Shown: one piece after another, positions 1-9,972 of the stretch
Numbering within the stretch: position 1 is the stretch's first letter
How the letters are laid out: every line of letters begins with the position of its first letter
NCBI RefSeq assembly: GCF_017742835.1
Contig: NZ_CP072392.1
Span: 4,834,080 to 4,898,079, forward strand
Source: Aquabacter sp. L1I39
GTDB lineage: Bacteria; Pseudomonadota; Alphaproteobacteria; Rhizobiales; Xanthobacteraceae
Reading direction: 5' to 3'
DNA length: 64,000 bases
Made by a program: the position numbers and the translations under genes
Notes under the pieces: model-generated
Told to the model about the DNA's origin: nothing
What the model saw: the letters and a program-made list of their open reading frames with translations, nothing else
Database searches by the model: none

Positions 1-49
1 AAGCGGCGGGCACGGCATCCTCGACGAAAGTCAAAGAAGGGGAAACGCC

Positions 50-1825
50 ATGGCTCGCATGCGTGCTGTCGACGCCGCTGTCCGCGTTCTGGAAAAGGAA
101 GGCATTTCCTGCGCCTTCGGCGTTCCGGGCGCGGCGATCAATCCGTTCTATTCTGCCCTCAAGGCCCGCGGCTCCATCCGCCACGTCCTGGCGCGCCACG
201 TGGAGGGCGCCTCCCACATGGCCGAGGGCTATACCCGTGCGGTGGCCGGCAATATCGGCCTGTGCATCGGCACGTCGGGGCCGGCCGGCACCGACATGAT
301 CACCGGGCTCTACTCGGCCTCGGCGGATTCCATCCCGATCCTATGCATCACCGGCCAGGCCCCCCGCGCCCGGCTCTACAAGGAAGATTTCCAGGCGGTG
401 GACATCGAATCCATCGCCAAGCCGGTCACCAAGTGGGCGGTCACCGTGCGCGAGCCGGCCCTGGTGCCGATGGTGTTCCAGCAGGCCTTCCACGTCATGC
501 GCTCGGGCCGCCCCGGCCCGGTGCTCATCGACCTGCCCCTGGACGTGCAGCTCGCCGAGATCGAGTTCGACGAGGAAACTTACGCTCCGCTGCCCGTCTA
601 CAAGCCCAAGGCCACCCGCGCCCAGGCGGAGAAGGCCCTGTCTTTCCTGCTCGACAGCGAGCGCCCGCTGATCATCGCCGGTGGCGGCATCATCAATGCG
701 GATGCCTCGGCCCAGCTCGTGGAGTTCGCCGAACTGACCGGCGTGCCGGTCATCCCCACCCTCATGGGCTGGGGCACCATTCCCGACGACCATCCGCTGA
801 TGGCCGGCATGTGCGGCCTCCAGACCTCGCACCGCTACGGCAATGCCAATTTGCTGGCGTCCGACTTCGTGCTCGGCATCGGCAATCGCTGGGCAAACCG
901 GCACACGGGCTCGGTGGAGGTCTACACCAAGGGCCGCAAGTTCGTGCATGTGGACATCGAGCCGACCCAGATCGGCCGCGTCTTCGGACCGGACTTCGGC
1001 ATCGTCTCCGATGCGGGCGCGGCCCTCGACCTGTTCCTTGAGGTGGCGCGCGAATGGAAGGCGAAGGGCCTGTTGCCGGACTATTCCGCCTGGGCGCAGG
1101 AGTGCCTTGGCCGCAAGCGGACCATGCTGCGCAAGTCGCACTTCGACAATGTGCCGCTGAAGCCCCAGCGCGTCTATGAGGAGATGGTGGAGGCCTTCGG
1201 GCGCGACGTGACCTATGTCACCACCATCGGCCTCTCCCAGATCGCCGGTGCCCAGTTCCTGCACGTCTATGAGCCGCGCCACTGGATCAATTGCGGCCAG
1301 GCCGGCCCGCTCGGCTGGACCTTGCCGGCGGCGCTCGGCGTGCGGGCGGCGCGCCCCGATGCCAAGATCGTGGCGCTCTCGGGCGACTATGACTTCCAGT
1401 TCCTGATCGAGGAACTGGCGGTGGGCGCCCAGCACAACCTGCCCTATCTCCATGTGGTGGTGAACAATTCCTATCTCGGCCTCATCCGGCAGGCGCAGCG
1501 CGGCTTCGAAATGGACTTCGAGGTGTCACTGTCCTTCGACAATATCAATTCGGAGGAGGCCGGTGCCTATGGCGTCGACCATGTGGCGGTGGCCGAGGGC
1601 CTTGGCTGCAAGGCCATCCGGGTGCGCACGCCCAACGAATTCAAGGACGCCTTCGCCCGTGCCGAAGCCCTGATGCAGGAGCACCAGGTGCCGGTGGTGG
1701 TGGAATTCATCCTGGAGCGTGTGACCAACATCGCCATGGGTGTGGAGATCGACAAGGTCACCGAGTTCGAGGACATCCTCGATCTTCCTGTCGAGAAGGT
1801 CCGTCAGCCCGAACCGGCGGAGTGA
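50..1825 (+). CDS. gcl: Glyoxylate carboligase (tartronate-semialdehyde synthase)
   Basis: Thiamine-diphosphate enzyme that joins two glyoxylate molecules into tartronate semialdehyde with loss of CO2. The 591-residue length is that of the family (about 593). The sequence shows the N-terminal ThDP-binding half with [11 protein letters not shown] near residue 24, a central domain, and the C-terminal GDYDF...NN motif for Mg-ThDP near residues 445-475. Residue 51 is Val (RHVEGASH), where almost all other ThDP enzymes have the activating Glu. That substitution is the hallmark of true Gcl, so the call is firm. The ATG is preceded by AAGGGGAAACGCC, a strong ribosome binding site. It is followed on the same strand by hyi and glxR, the next steps of the glycerate pathway. 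Confidence 0.96.
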   Translation: MARMRAVDAAVRVLEKEGISCAFGVPGAAINPFYSALKARGSIRHVLARHVEGASHMAEGYTRAVAGNIGLCIGTSGPAGTDMITGLYSASADSIPILCITGQAPRARLYKEDFQAVDIESIAKPVTKWAVTVREPALVPMVFQQAFHVMRSGRPGPVLIDLPLDVQLAEIEFDEETYAPLPVYKPKATRAQAEKALSFLLDSERPLIIAGGGIINADASAQLVEFAELTGVPVIPTLMGWGTIPDDHPLMAGMCGLQTSHRYGNANLLASDFVLGIGNRWANRHTGSVEVYTKGRKFVHVDIEPTQIGRVFGPDFGIVSDAGAALDLFLEVAREWKAKGLLPDYSAWAQECLGRKRTMLRKSHFDNVPLKPQRVYEEMVEAFGRDVTYVTTIGLSQIAGAQFLHVYEPRHWINCGQAGPLGWTLPAALGVRAARPDAKIVALSGDYDFQFLIEELAVGAQHNLPYLHVVVNNSYLGLIRQAQRGFEMDFEVSLSFDNINSEEAGAYGVDHVAVAEGLGCKAIRVRTPNEFKDAFARAEALMQEHQVPVVVEFILERVTNIAMGVEIDKVTEFEDILDLPVEKVRQPEPAE

Positions 1826-1854
1826 CCTCCCCTCCGGACTTTGGGTAGACTTGA

Positions 1855-1885
1855 CCCTCCGGCGCACGTCGCGCCGGAGGGCTCT
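1855..1885 (+). terminator. Hairpin between gcl and hyi
   Basis: Perfect 11-bp inverted repeat (CCCTCCGGCGC / GCGCCGGAGGG) with a 5-nt loop, followed by CTCTTT. It looks like a weak intrinsic terminator or an mRNA-stabilising hairpin inside the gcl-hyi-glxR cluster. It could lower hyi expression relative to gcl. The T-tract is too short to be sure of termination. Confidence 0.55.
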
Positions 1886-1953
1886 TTGCGGCCGCGCCTG
1901 CGGGGGCGGACCGAAACCAAGCAATATCAAAGGCTCAGCCAGCGGAGAGGTGA

Positions 1954-2727
<774 letters not shown>

Positions 2728-2822
2728 GACTGGCGGGGGCGAATGCCCCCGTTCTCCACCGCCAAGCAAAGCCGCGACGCGCAGGGCGCGGCGCGCCCAT
2801 AGATTTCAGGGAGTGATTTCAC

Positions 2823-3701
2823 ATGAACGTCGGTTTCATCGGCCTCGGCATCATGGGCCGGCCCATGGCCGGGCATCTCATCGATGCCGGCCACACCCTC
2901 TTCGTCCATAACCGCTCCAAGCCCGCCCAGGACCTCCTGGACAAGGGCGCGGTGGATGCCGGCTCGCCGGCGGAGGTTGCCCGCAAGGCGGACGTCATTA
3001 TCACTATGGTCCCCGATACCCCGGACGTGGAAAAGGTGCTGTTCGGCAAGGACGGCGTGGCCGAGGGCCTTTCCGCCGGCAAGATCGTGGTGGACATGAG
3101 CTCCATCTCGCCCGTCGCCACCAAGGAATTTGCGGCCAAGGTGGCGGCGCTGGGCGCCGACTATCTGGACGCGCCGGTCTCCGGCGGTGAGGTGGGGGCC
3201 AAGGCGGCTTCGCTCACCATCATGGTGGGCGGCTCAGATGCCGCCTTCGAGACGGTCAAGCCGCTGTTCGAAAAGATGGGCAAGAACATCACCTTGGTGG
3301 GCGGCGTCGGCGCCGGCCAGACCGCGAAGGTCGCCAACCAGATCATCGTCGCGCTGACCATCGAAGCAGTGGCCGAGGGCCTCGTCTTCGCCGCCAAGGC
3401 GGGCGCGGACCCGGCCAAGGTGCGCCAGGCGCTCATGGGCGGCCTTGCCACCTCCCGCATCCTGGAAGTGCATGGCGAGCGCATGATCAAGCGCACCTTC
3501 GATCCGGGCTTCCGCATCGAGCTGCACCAGAAGGACCTGAACCTCGCCCTGTCCTCGGCCCGCGCGCTGGGCGTGTCCCTGCCCAACACCGCCACGGCCC
3601 AGGAACTCTTCAACGCGGTCTCCGCCCATGGCGGCGCCAAGCTGGACCATTCCGCCCTGGTGAAGGCGTTGGAGCTCATGGCCGGCCACGACGTGGCGTG
3701 A
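2823..3701 (+). CDS. glxR: 2-hydroxy-3-oxopropionate (tartronate semialdehyde) reductase
   Basis: Reduces tartronate semialdehyde to D-glycerate with NAD(P)H. The 292-residue protein has the Rossmann motif GLGIMGRPM at residues 6-14, the substrate signature DAPVSGGEVGA near residue 118, and the conserved catalytic Lys in GAGQTAKVANQ. These are those of the beta-hydroxyacid dehydrogenase family. Family members with different substrates are hard to separate by sequence, but the place directly after gcl and hyi makes GlxR/GarR the best call. A second family member at 46540 has a changed substrate signature and a different context. Confidence 0.9.
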   Translation: MNVGFIGLGIMGRPMAGHLIDAGHTLFVHNRSKPAQDLLDKGAVDAGSPAEVARKADVIITMVPDTPDVEKVLFGKDGVAEGLSAGKIVVDMSSISPVATKEFAAKVAALGADYLDAPVSGGEVGAKAASLTIMVGGSDAAFETVKPLFEKMGKNITLVGGVGAGQTAKVANQIIVALTIEAVAEGLVFAAKAGADPAKVRQALMGGLATSRILEVHGERMIKRTFDPGFRIELHQKDLNLALSSARALGVSLPNTATAQELFNAVSAHGGAKLDHSALVKALELMAGHDVA

Positions 3702-3730
3702 CACCGCCTCTCATGCTCTAAGCAAGAGGT

Positions 3731-3762
3731 CCGATCCGGCCAGCGCCAAATGGCCGGATCGG
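3731..3762 (+). terminator. Strong hairpin after glxR
   Basis: Perfect 12-bp stem (CCGATCCGGCCA / TGGCCGGATCGG) around an 8-nt loop, 29 nt after the glxR stop and ahead of pyk. There is no T-tract, so it may be a processing or repeat element rather than an intrinsic terminator. The CCGATC...GATCGG ends resemble the second hairpin at 25738-25766, and GCTCTAAG precedes it. It may be a degenerate member of the palindromic repeat family described elsewhere in this window. Confidence 0.45.
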
Positions 3763-3837
3763 GAGGCGGCATCTGTCGCGACGCATAAAGCAACCGGCCG
3801 CAATGGCCGGGCAAGAATGACATCTGGGGAAAACGCC

Positions 3838-5298
3838 ATGGTCACGAGACGCACCCGCTCCACCAAGATCGTCGCAACGGTGGGGCCGGCCTCCAACAGC
3901 CCGGAAATGCTGAAGGCCCTGTTCGAGGCGGGCGTGGACGTGTTTCGCCTGAACTTCAGCCATGGCACGCAGGATGACCATGGCGCGGTGCTTGCCCGCA
4001 TCCGCGCCCTTGAGGCAGAAGCCGGACGCCCCATCGGCGTGATCGCCGACTTGCAGGGCCCCAAGCTCCGCCTCGGCCGCTTCGCGGAAAATGCCATCAC
4101 CTTTGCCCCCGGCAAGATCTTGCGCTTCGACGCGGATGTGGAGACGCTGGGCGACGCGAACCGGGTGCCCATCCCCCATCCCGACATCATTGAGGCCCTT
4201 ACCCTCGGCGCCACCGTGCTGTGCGACGACGGCAAGGTGCGCCTGAAAGTGGTGGGCAAGGGCCCCGGCTGGCTGGATGCGGAGGTCATCAGCGGAACGC
4301 GCCTGTCCAACAACAAGGGCTTCAACATCCCCGACGTGGTGCTGCCGCTCTCGCCGCTGACGGAGAAGGACCGCTCCGACCTCGCTTTTGCGCTCTCCAA
4401 GGGCGTGGAATGGATCGCCTTGTCCTTCGTGCAGCGGCCGGAAGACATTCACGAGGCCCGCGCCCTGGTGGGCGACCAAGCCGCCATCATGCTGAAGATG
4501 GAAAAGCCCTCGGCAGTGGAGCACCTCACCGAGCTGGTGCGCCTGTCGGACGCCATCATGGTGGCGCGCGGGGATCTCGGCGTCGAGCTGTCGCTGCCGG
4601 AAGTGCCGGCCATCCAAAAGCGCATGATCGCCGAATCTCGCCGCTTCGGCCGGCCGGTCATCGTCGCCACACAGATGCTGGAAAGCATGATCACCGCCCC
4701 CGTCCCCACCCGCGCGGAGGTGTCGGACGTCGCCACAGCCGTCTATGAGGGGGCGGATGCGGTGATGCTCTCGGCGGAAAGCGCGGCGGGGCAGTATCCC
4801 CGCGAGGCGGTGGTCTTCATGGATGACATCATCCGCCATGTGGAAGGCGATCCCGGCTATCGCCGCGTGCTCGACGCCATGCCCCCGCCCGCCGGCGACG
4901 ACGGCATCGGCGATGCGGTGATCCGCGCCGCGACGCAGACCGCAACCGCCGTCAACGCGAAGGCCATCGTCGCTTATACGCTCTCCGGCACCACCGGCCT
5001 GCGAGCCGCGCGCGAGCGCCCGGCTCAGCCGATCCTGGGCATTACCAGCCGCATCGAGACCGCCCGTCGCCTCGCCTTGTGCTATGCGGTGCACGCCGTG
5101 CATGCGCCCGGCGACATCCACTCCTTCGGCGAAATGGTGGACACAGCGGTGCGGATCGCCGTGCGTGAGACCCTGGGCAAGCCGGGCGACCGGCTGACGA
5201 TCACCGCCGGTGTCCCCTTCGCACAGCCGGGTACGACCAATATCCTGCGCGTCACCACCATCGGGGACACCGATCCGCCAAGCAAATACGACGCCTGA
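3838..5298 (+). CDS. pyk: Pyruvate kinase
   Basis: Converts phosphoenolpyruvate and ADP to pyruvate and ATP. The 486-residue protein has KIVATVGPASNS at the N-terminus (substrate-binding strand), the beta-barrel B domain around residues 70-165, the catalytic signature IMVARGDLGVELSL near residue 240, and ATQMLESM near 277. The C-terminal regulatory domain runs from about residue 360. An in-frame ATG seven codons earlier exists, but GGGGAAAACGCC sits just before the ATG chosen here, the same leader seen before gcl. It lies in the order gcl-hyi-glxR-pyk. No glycerate kinase is present, so the path from glycerate to PEP must use genes elsewhere. Confidence 0.95.
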   Translation: MVTRRTRSTKIVATVGPASNSPEMLKALFEAGVDVFRLNFSHGTQDDHGAVLARIRALEAEAGRPIGVIADLQGPKLRLGRFAENAITFAPGKILRFDADVETLGDANRVPIPHPDIIEALTLGATVLCDDGKVRLKVVGKGPGWLDAEVISGTRLSNNKGFNIPDVVLPLSPLTEKDRSDLAFALSKGVEWIALSFVQRPEDIHEARALVGDQAAIMLKMEKPSAVEHLTELVRLSDAIMVARGDLGVELSLPEVPAIQKRMIAESRRFGRPVIVATQMLESMITAPVPTRAEVSDVATAVYEGADAVMLSAESAAGQYPREAVVFMDDIIRHVEGDPGYRRVLDAMPPPAGDDGIGDAVIRAATQTATAVNAKAIVAYTLSGTTGLRAARERPAQPILGITSRIETARRLALCYAVHAVHAPGDIHSFGEMVDTAVRIAVRETLGKPGDRLTITAGVPFAQPGTTNILRVTTIGDTDPPSKYDA

Positions 5299-5443
5299 CC
5301 TGCCCCGCGTCCGCCGTGACATCAGGCCGCGCGGCGCAGAATTGGAGTGCTTGCGGTGGTGCCGGGCAACCTTGCTCCCCTTGGGCGGTGGCGCGCGGCG
5401 GCACTTTCGGCCACAATGGCTGCGCACCCATCGGGAAGGCAGC

Positions 5444-5950
5444 ATGGCCGTCGAGATCGAGCGAAAATTCCTGGTCACCGACGATGGTTGGCGCGCAGGG
5501 GCGACGGGCGAGCGCTATTGCCAGGGCTATCTGTGCATCTCCGCCGATGCCACAGTCCGCATCCGCCTCGCGGGCGAAGTGGGATACATCACCGTCAAGG
5601 GCTCCACCGAGGGCATGTCCCGCGCGGAGTTCGAGTATGAAATCCCCGCCCCCGATGCGGAAGCCATGCTGCGCGACCACTGCGCCAAGCCTCTGATTGA
5701 AAAGGAACGCTTCACCCTCACCCACGCGGGCAAGACCTGGACGGTGGACGTCTTCTCCGCCGCCAATCAGGGGCTCGTGGTCGCCGAGGTGGAGCTGGAG
5801 CATGCGGACGAGGAGGTCCCCCTGCCCCCTTGGGTGGGCGAGGAGGTCACCGACGATCCGCGCTACCGCAATTCCTCCCTGGTTAGCGCGCCCATGAACG
5901 GCGAGGAAGGATCCGGCCCTAAACGCGGCTGCTGCGGTTCGGCGGAATAG
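5444..5950 (+). CDS. CYTH-domain phosphohydrolase (triphosphate tunnel metalloenzyme)
   Basis: A 168-residue single-domain CYTH/TTM protein. It opens with the defining ExExK motif (VEIERKFLV, residues 3-11), and further charged strands (VRIRLAG, YITVKGST, FEYEIP, EVELEHADE) build the acidic/basic tunnel. Bacterial members of this size usually hydrolyse inorganic tripolyphosphate; adenylate cyclase or thiamine triphosphatase activities also occur in the superfamily. GGGAAGGCAGC precedes the ATG. The last residues (GCCGSAE) are a short Gly/Cys tail of no known use. It follows pyk by 145 nt and is probably transcribed separately. Confidence 0.85.
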   Translation: MAVEIERKFLVTDDGWRAGATGERYCQGYLCISADATVRIRLAGEVGYITVKGSTEGMSRAEFEYEIPAPDAEAMLRDHCAKPLIEKERFTLTHAGKTWTVDVFSAANQGLVVAEVELEHADEEVPLPPWVGEEVTDDPRYRNSSLVSAPMNGEEGSGPKRGCCGSAE

Positions 5951-5956
5951 GCCGCC

Positions 5957-6838
5957 TCAGCCTCCCTCCCGGTGCCCGCCCTTTGCCAGCAGTGCCTCAA
6001 TGGCCAGAAGATCGCGCCACACCAGCCGCTTGCCCAGCGGCGTGCGCAGCAGATAGGCGGGATGAAAGGTGGCGAGCGCCGCGATGGTGCGCTGTCCGGT
6101 CTCGTACGACACCACCTGCCCCCGCAACTTGGTGATGCCCTCCTTGGTGCCGAGCAGCGTCTGGGCGGAAGGGCCGCCCAGGCACACCAGGATGTCCGGG
6201 TCCGCCAGCTCGATCTGGCGGCGGATGAAGGGCAGGCAGATGGCGGTTTCCTGCGGGGTGGGCGTGCGGTTGCCCGGCGGGCGCCAGGGAATGACATTGG
6301 CGATATAAGCGCTGGTGCGATCCAGGCCGATGGCGGCCAGCATGAGATCCAGCAGACGGCCCGAGCGGCCCACGAATGGCAGGCCCTGCACGTCCTCGTC
6401 CCGCCCCGGAGCCTCGCCCACGAACATGATTCGGGCCTGCGGATTGCCATCGGCGAAGACGAGGCGCGTGGCCGTACGCTTCAACGGACAACCGTCGAAA
6501 CCCTCCAGAATTGTCCTGAGCGCCTCCAGGTTTTCCGCCGAGCGCGCTGCCTCGCGCGCCGCCATCTCGGCCACGTCCGGTGGCTGCGCCGCCATCATTC
6601 CGCCCGGAGCCACGGGCGCCGCTGCGCGGGGAGCGGGTCGCGCGGGTTGTGCGGACGGCCGCGCAGCCGCGCCATTCCCCCGCTCCCCCCCTGCAGCGAA
6701 GGCCGCTGCCCGCGCGCGCGCCGCAGCCGCACTTTCCGCGAAGCGATCGACCGGCTCTTCCCCGATGGCCACATCGACGCCCGCCTCCAGATGGAAGGCG
6801 AGAAGATCGGCAAGATCGTCGGGGGAGAAGTCGGTCAT
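5957..6838 (-). CDS. Uracil-DNA glycosylase, family 4-like
   Basis: Removes uracil from DNA in base-excision repair. From the MTDF start the protein has 293 residues: a low-complexity Ala/Pro-rich N-terminal third, then the glycosylase domain. The domain has motif I GEAPGRDED near residue 139, PFVGRSGRLLD, NVIPWRPPGNRTPTP, and motif II HPAYLLR near 265. Family 4 enzymes bind a 4Fe-4S cluster with four Cys including an N-terminal CxxC. Here that position reads FDGC, so the first Cys is missing, as I recall for other alphaproteobacterial members. The reading frame stays open upstream to 6952, but MTDFSPDDLADLL begins the conserved part. It converges with the CYTH gene, leaving 6 nt. Confidence 0.88.
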   Translation of the reverse strand: MTDFSPDDLADLLAFHLEAGVDVAIGEEPVDRFAESAAAARARAAAFAAGGERGNGAAARPSAQPARPAPRAAAPVAPGGMMAAQPPDVAEMAAREAARSAENLEALRTILEGFDGCPLKRTATRLVFADGNPQARIMFVGEAPGRDEDVQGLPFVGRSGRLLDLMLAAIGLDRTSAYIANVIPWRPPGNRTPTPQETAICLPFIRRQIELADPDILVCLGGPSAQTLLGTKEGITKLRGQVVSYETGQRTIAALATFHPAYLLRTPLGKRLVWRDLLAIEALLAKGGHREGG

Positions 6839-7000
6839 GGCCACGCGGTGATGTGAGGGCGCAGGATAGCCCATCCGGACCCGCCCCGCGACCGTGTTGC
6901 GCGGCGCCATTTTCAATCGCAGTGCGTCAATCGAATTGTCATCCCGGTCCAAGCATGGAAAAAGTCAAAAGACGAAGAACACGGGTCTAGGGAAGCGGTG

Positions 7001-8671
7001 ATGAGCGAAGCTGAGCTGCCGGAACGCGAAGGTATGGATTATGACGTGGTGGTGGTTGGCGCAGGGCCAGCTGGCCTCGCCACCGCCATCCGCCTCAAGC
7101 AGCTCGCGGGCGAACGGGGAGAAGATGTCTCCGTGGTCGTCGTGGAAAAGGGCTCCGAGGTGGGCGCCCACATCCTTTCCGGCGCGGTGGTCGATCCCTC
7201 TGGGCTTGACCTGCTTTTCCCCGACTGGCGCACCGAAGGCGATGCGCCCCTGGTGACGCAGGTGGAGGACGACCGCTTCTACCTGCTCGGCGCGGGCGGC
7301 GGCGTCCGCCTGCCCAATTTCCTCATGCCGCCGCTGATGAACAATCACGGCAATTATATCGGCTCACTCGGCAATGTGTGCCGCTGGCTCGCCCAGAAGG
7401 CCGAGGCGCTGGGGGTGGAGATCTATCCCGGCTTCGCCGCTTCCGAGATCCTTTATGACGACAAGGGCGCTGTGGCGGGCATCGCCACCGGCGACATGGG
7501 TGTCGGCCGCGAGGGCGAGCCCAAGCCCGAATTCACCCGCGGAATGGAATTGCGCGGCCGCTACACGGTGTTCGCCGAGGGCGCGCGCGGCCATCTGACC
7601 AAGCAGCTCATCGCCAAATACAGCCTGGACGCCGGTCGCGAGCCGCCCAAATTCGGCATCGGCCTGAAAGAGTTGTGGAAGGTGAAGAAGGAAAAGCACC
7701 ATCCCGGCCTGGTGCAGCACGCCTTCGGCTGGCCGCTGGACCACAAGACCGGCGGCGGCGCCTTCCTCTACCACATGGAGGATGAGCAGGTGATGGTGGG
7801 CTTCGTGGTCCACCTCAACTACCAGAACCCCTATCTCTCGCCTTTCGATGAGTTCCAGCGCTTCAAGACCCACCCCTTCTTCGCTGACACGTTCGAGGGC
7901 GCCAGGCGCATCTCCTATGGCGCCCGCGCAATCACCGAGGGCGGCTATCAGAGCGTACCCAAGCTGTCCTTCCCGGGCGGAGTGCTGGTGGGCTGCGGCG
8001 CCGGCTTTGTGAACGTGCCGCGCATCAAGGGCAGCCACAATGCGGTGCTCTCCGGTGCGCTGGCCGCCGAGCATCTGGTGCCGGCCCTCGCCGAAGGGCG
8101 CGGCCATGACGAACTGGCCAGCTTCGAGGGCGCCTGGCGCCATTCCGCCATCGGCGAGGACCTGCGCAAGGTGCGCAACGTGAAGCCGCTCTGGTCCAAA
8201 TACGGCACCTTCATCGGCATCGGCCTCGGCGCCGTCGACATGTGGACCAACACGCTGGGCTTCTCGCTGTTCGGCACGCTCGGACATGGCAAGACCGACG
8301 CGGCGTCCCTGAAGCCGGCCTCCGAATGCAAGCCCATCGCCTATCCCAAGCCCGATGGCGTACTGACCTTCGACAAGCTGTCCTCGGTGTTCATCTCCAA
8401 CACCAATCATGAGGAGGACCAGCCGGTCCATCTCAAGGTGAAGGACATGGCGCTGCAGAAGGCGTCCGAGCACGACGTGTTTGCCGGACCGTCCAACCGC
8501 TATTGCCCGGCGGGCGTCTATGAATGGGTGGAGGAGGCCTCCGGCCCCCGCTTCCAGATCAACGCGCAGAATTGCGTGCACTGCAAGACCTGCGACATCA
8601 AGGACCCCAACCAGAACATCGTCTGGACCGCCCCGGAAGGCGGCGGTGGGCCGAATTATCCCAATATGTGA
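7001..8671 (+). CDS. Electron transfer flavoprotein-ubiquinone oxidoreductase
   Basis: Membrane-associated flavoprotein that passes electrons from ETF (fed by acyl-CoA and other dehydrogenases) to ubiquinone. The protein has 556 residues. The FAD dinucleotide fold VVVVGAGPAGLATAI is near residues 11-25, and the ubiquinone/FAD middle part includes GGYQSVPKLSFPGGVLVGCGAGFVN. The C-terminal 4Fe-4S domain has ligands in NRYCPAGVYEW and NCVHCKTCDIKDP, and the protein ends PNYPNM. A GTG codon directly before the ATG is a possible alternative start; GGGAAGCGG serves either. No etfAB genes are in the window. Confidence 0.95.
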   Translation: MSEAELPEREGMDYDVVVVGAGPAGLATAIRLKQLAGERGEDVSVVVVEKGSEVGAHILSGAVVDPSGLDLLFPDWRTEGDAPLVTQVEDDRFYLLGAGGGVRLPNFLMPPLMNNHGNYIGSLGNVCRWLAQKAEALGVEIYPGFAASEILYDDKGAVAGIATGDMGVGREGEPKPEFTRGMELRGRYTVFAEGARGHLTKQLIAKYSLDAGREPPKFGIGLKELWKVKKEKHHPGLVQHAFGWPLDHKTGGGAFLYHMEDEQVMVGFVVHLNYQNPYLSPFDEFQRFKTHPFFADTFEGARRISYGARAITEGGYQSVPKLSFPGGVLVGCGAGFVNVPRIKGSHNAVLSGALAAEHLVPALAEGRGHDELASFEGAWRHSAIGEDLRKVRNVKPLWSKYGTFIGIGLGAVDMWTNTLGFSLFGTLGHGKTDAASLKPASECKPIAYPKPDGVLTFDKLSSVFISNTNHEEDQPVHLKVKDMALQKASEHDVFAGPSNRYCPAGVYEWVEEASGPRFQINAQNCVHCKTCDIKDPNQNIVWTAPEGGGGPNYPNM

Positions 8672-8695
8672 GGCTGCACCTCATATGCGCGTGCG

Positions 8696-8728
8696 AATGG
8701 CCGGGGCCTCCCCCCGGCCATTTTCGTT
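8696..8728 (+). terminator. Intrinsic terminator of the ETF-QO gene
   Basis: Perfect 11-bp stem (AATGGCCGGGG / CCCCGGCCATT) with a 5-nt loop followed by TTCGTTT. It lies 24 nt after the stop codon and just before the end of the convergent apt gene. It probably works for the plus strand, and less well for apt because the A-tract on the other side is short. Confidence 0.75.
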
Positions 8729-8742
8729 TGTGAGTGGCCCGC

Positions 8743-9288
8743 TCAATGCCCCGGGAATGCCAGGAGTGCGCGCACCGGAACCCCCATGGCGCGCAAGCGG
8801 TCCGCGCCGCCGAGATCGGGCAGATCCACCATGAAGCAAGCGGCCTCCACCTTCGCGCCGATGGAACGCAAGAGCTTCACCGCACCTTCCGCCGTGCCGC
8901 CGGTGGCGATCAGGTCGTCCACGAGGATCACGCGCTCACCGGGCGCCACGGCATCCACATGCATTTCCATCTCGTCCTGGCCATATTCCAGGGCATAGGC
9001 CATGCGCACGGTCTCGTGGGGCAGCTTGCCCTTTTTGCGGATCGGGACGAACCCCGCTGAGAGCTGATGGGCCACCGCCCCACCAATGATGAAGCCCCGC
9101 GCCTCGATGCCGGCCACTTTGTCGATCTTCGCCCCCGCCCAGGGCTGGACCAGTTCATCAATGGCCCGCCGGAAGGCCCGGGCATCGCCGAGCAGGGTGG
9201 TGATGTCCCGGAACAGGATGCCGGGTTTGGGATAATCGGGAATGGTGCGGATGGCGGCGGAGAGGTCGAAGCTCTTGAAATCGCTCAT
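8743..9288 (-). CDS. apt: Adenine phosphoribosyltransferase
   Basis: Purine salvage: adenine plus PRPP gives AMP. The 181 residues match the family. Visible features are [18 protein letters not shown] at residues 15-32, the hood segment [15 protein letters not shown], and the PRPP-binding loop [18 protein letters not shown] near residue 120. The open frame extends upstream to 9372, but [14 protein letters not shown] begins the conserved N-terminal helix, so the ATG at 9288 is chosen. It is cytosolic and stands alone between two plus-strand genes. Confidence 0.95.
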   Translation of the reverse strand: MSDFKSFDLSAAIRTIPDYPKPGILFRDITTLLGDARAFRRAIDELVQPWAGAKIDKVAGIEARGFIIGGAVAHQLSAGFVPIRKKGKLPHETVRMAYALEYGQDEMEMHVDAVAPGERVILVDDLIATGGTAEGAVKLLRSIGAKVEAACFMVDLPDLGGADRLRAMGVPVRALLAFPGH

Positions 9289-9570
9289 GTGGCCCGTCTC
9301 ATGGTCTTGGCGAAGGCGACCCTGTCGGGCCGAGCGCCGGATCCGCGTCCTTGGGATCACGGCAGCGGCCAATATGCGCGGGGCATCCCCGCCGGTTCAA
9401 TGCGGACCGCGACGAATCCGCTGGCGGCGGATCGGCTTCCCGCCATCGTGAAGAGGGAGCCGCCTTCCGACGCGCCCCTCCCCTGATCCGCGATTCTCCC
9501 CGCGCCGTAACAGCGGACAGGCAGCACGCGACGTGAGGCCATCCCCTCGTCGGCAAGACCGGAGAATGCC

Positions 9571-9963
9571 ATGTTTCTCACCCGACGCGTCTTCGCCCTG
9601 GCGGCATTTGCCGCGCCCCTCGCAGGCGCGATCCCCGCACACGCAGCGACGTTCCAGCCCTACACGCCGGCCGCCTTCGCGGCCGCCACCAAAGCCGGTG
9701 GGCCGGTCTTCGTGCATGTCTATGCGCCCTGGTGCCTCCAATGCCGGGCACAGGAAGGCATCTTGGAACGCCTCATGGCCGAGCCCCGCTATGCCAATGC
9801 CACCTTCTTCCGAGTGTCCTATGACCAGCAGAAGGACGTGGTGGCCAAGCTCGACGTGCCCCGCTCCACCCTCATCGCCTACAAGGGCGGGCGTGAGACC
9901 GGCCGCATGTCCTGGGGCGTGACGCAGGATGCCGTGCAGAAAGTGCTGGATACCGCCGCCTGA
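9571..9963 (+). CDS. Secreted thioredoxin-like protein
   Basis: A 130-residue thioredoxin-fold protein with an N-terminal export signal (MFLTRRVFALAAFAAPLAGA, likely cut after AHA near residue 25). The active-site motif is WCLQC (Cys55, Cys58), which differs from the WCGPC of cytosolic thioredoxins. The cis-Pro is in DVPRSTLI. A periplasmic reductase or chaperone role is likely. The stop is 9 nt before a CcdA-type membrane gene, so the pair is co-transcribed. CcdA would pass electrons across the membrane to this protein, for example for cytochrome c maturation, and the bc1 operon with cytochrome c1 lies next door. Confidence 0.85.
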   Translation: MFLTRRVFALAAFAAPLAGAIPAHAATFQPYTPAAFAAATKAGGPVFVHVYAPWCLQCRAQEGILERLMAEPRYANATFFRVSYDQQKDVVAKLDVPRSTLIAYKGGRETGRMSWGVTQDAVQKVLDTAA

Positions 9964-9972
9964 GGCCGCGCT

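Noticed and set aside
2734..2751. Hairpin CGGGGGC / GCCCCCG after hyi as a terminator
   Set aside because: The stem is only 7 bp, there is no T-tract, and the gene order argues for read-through into glxR.
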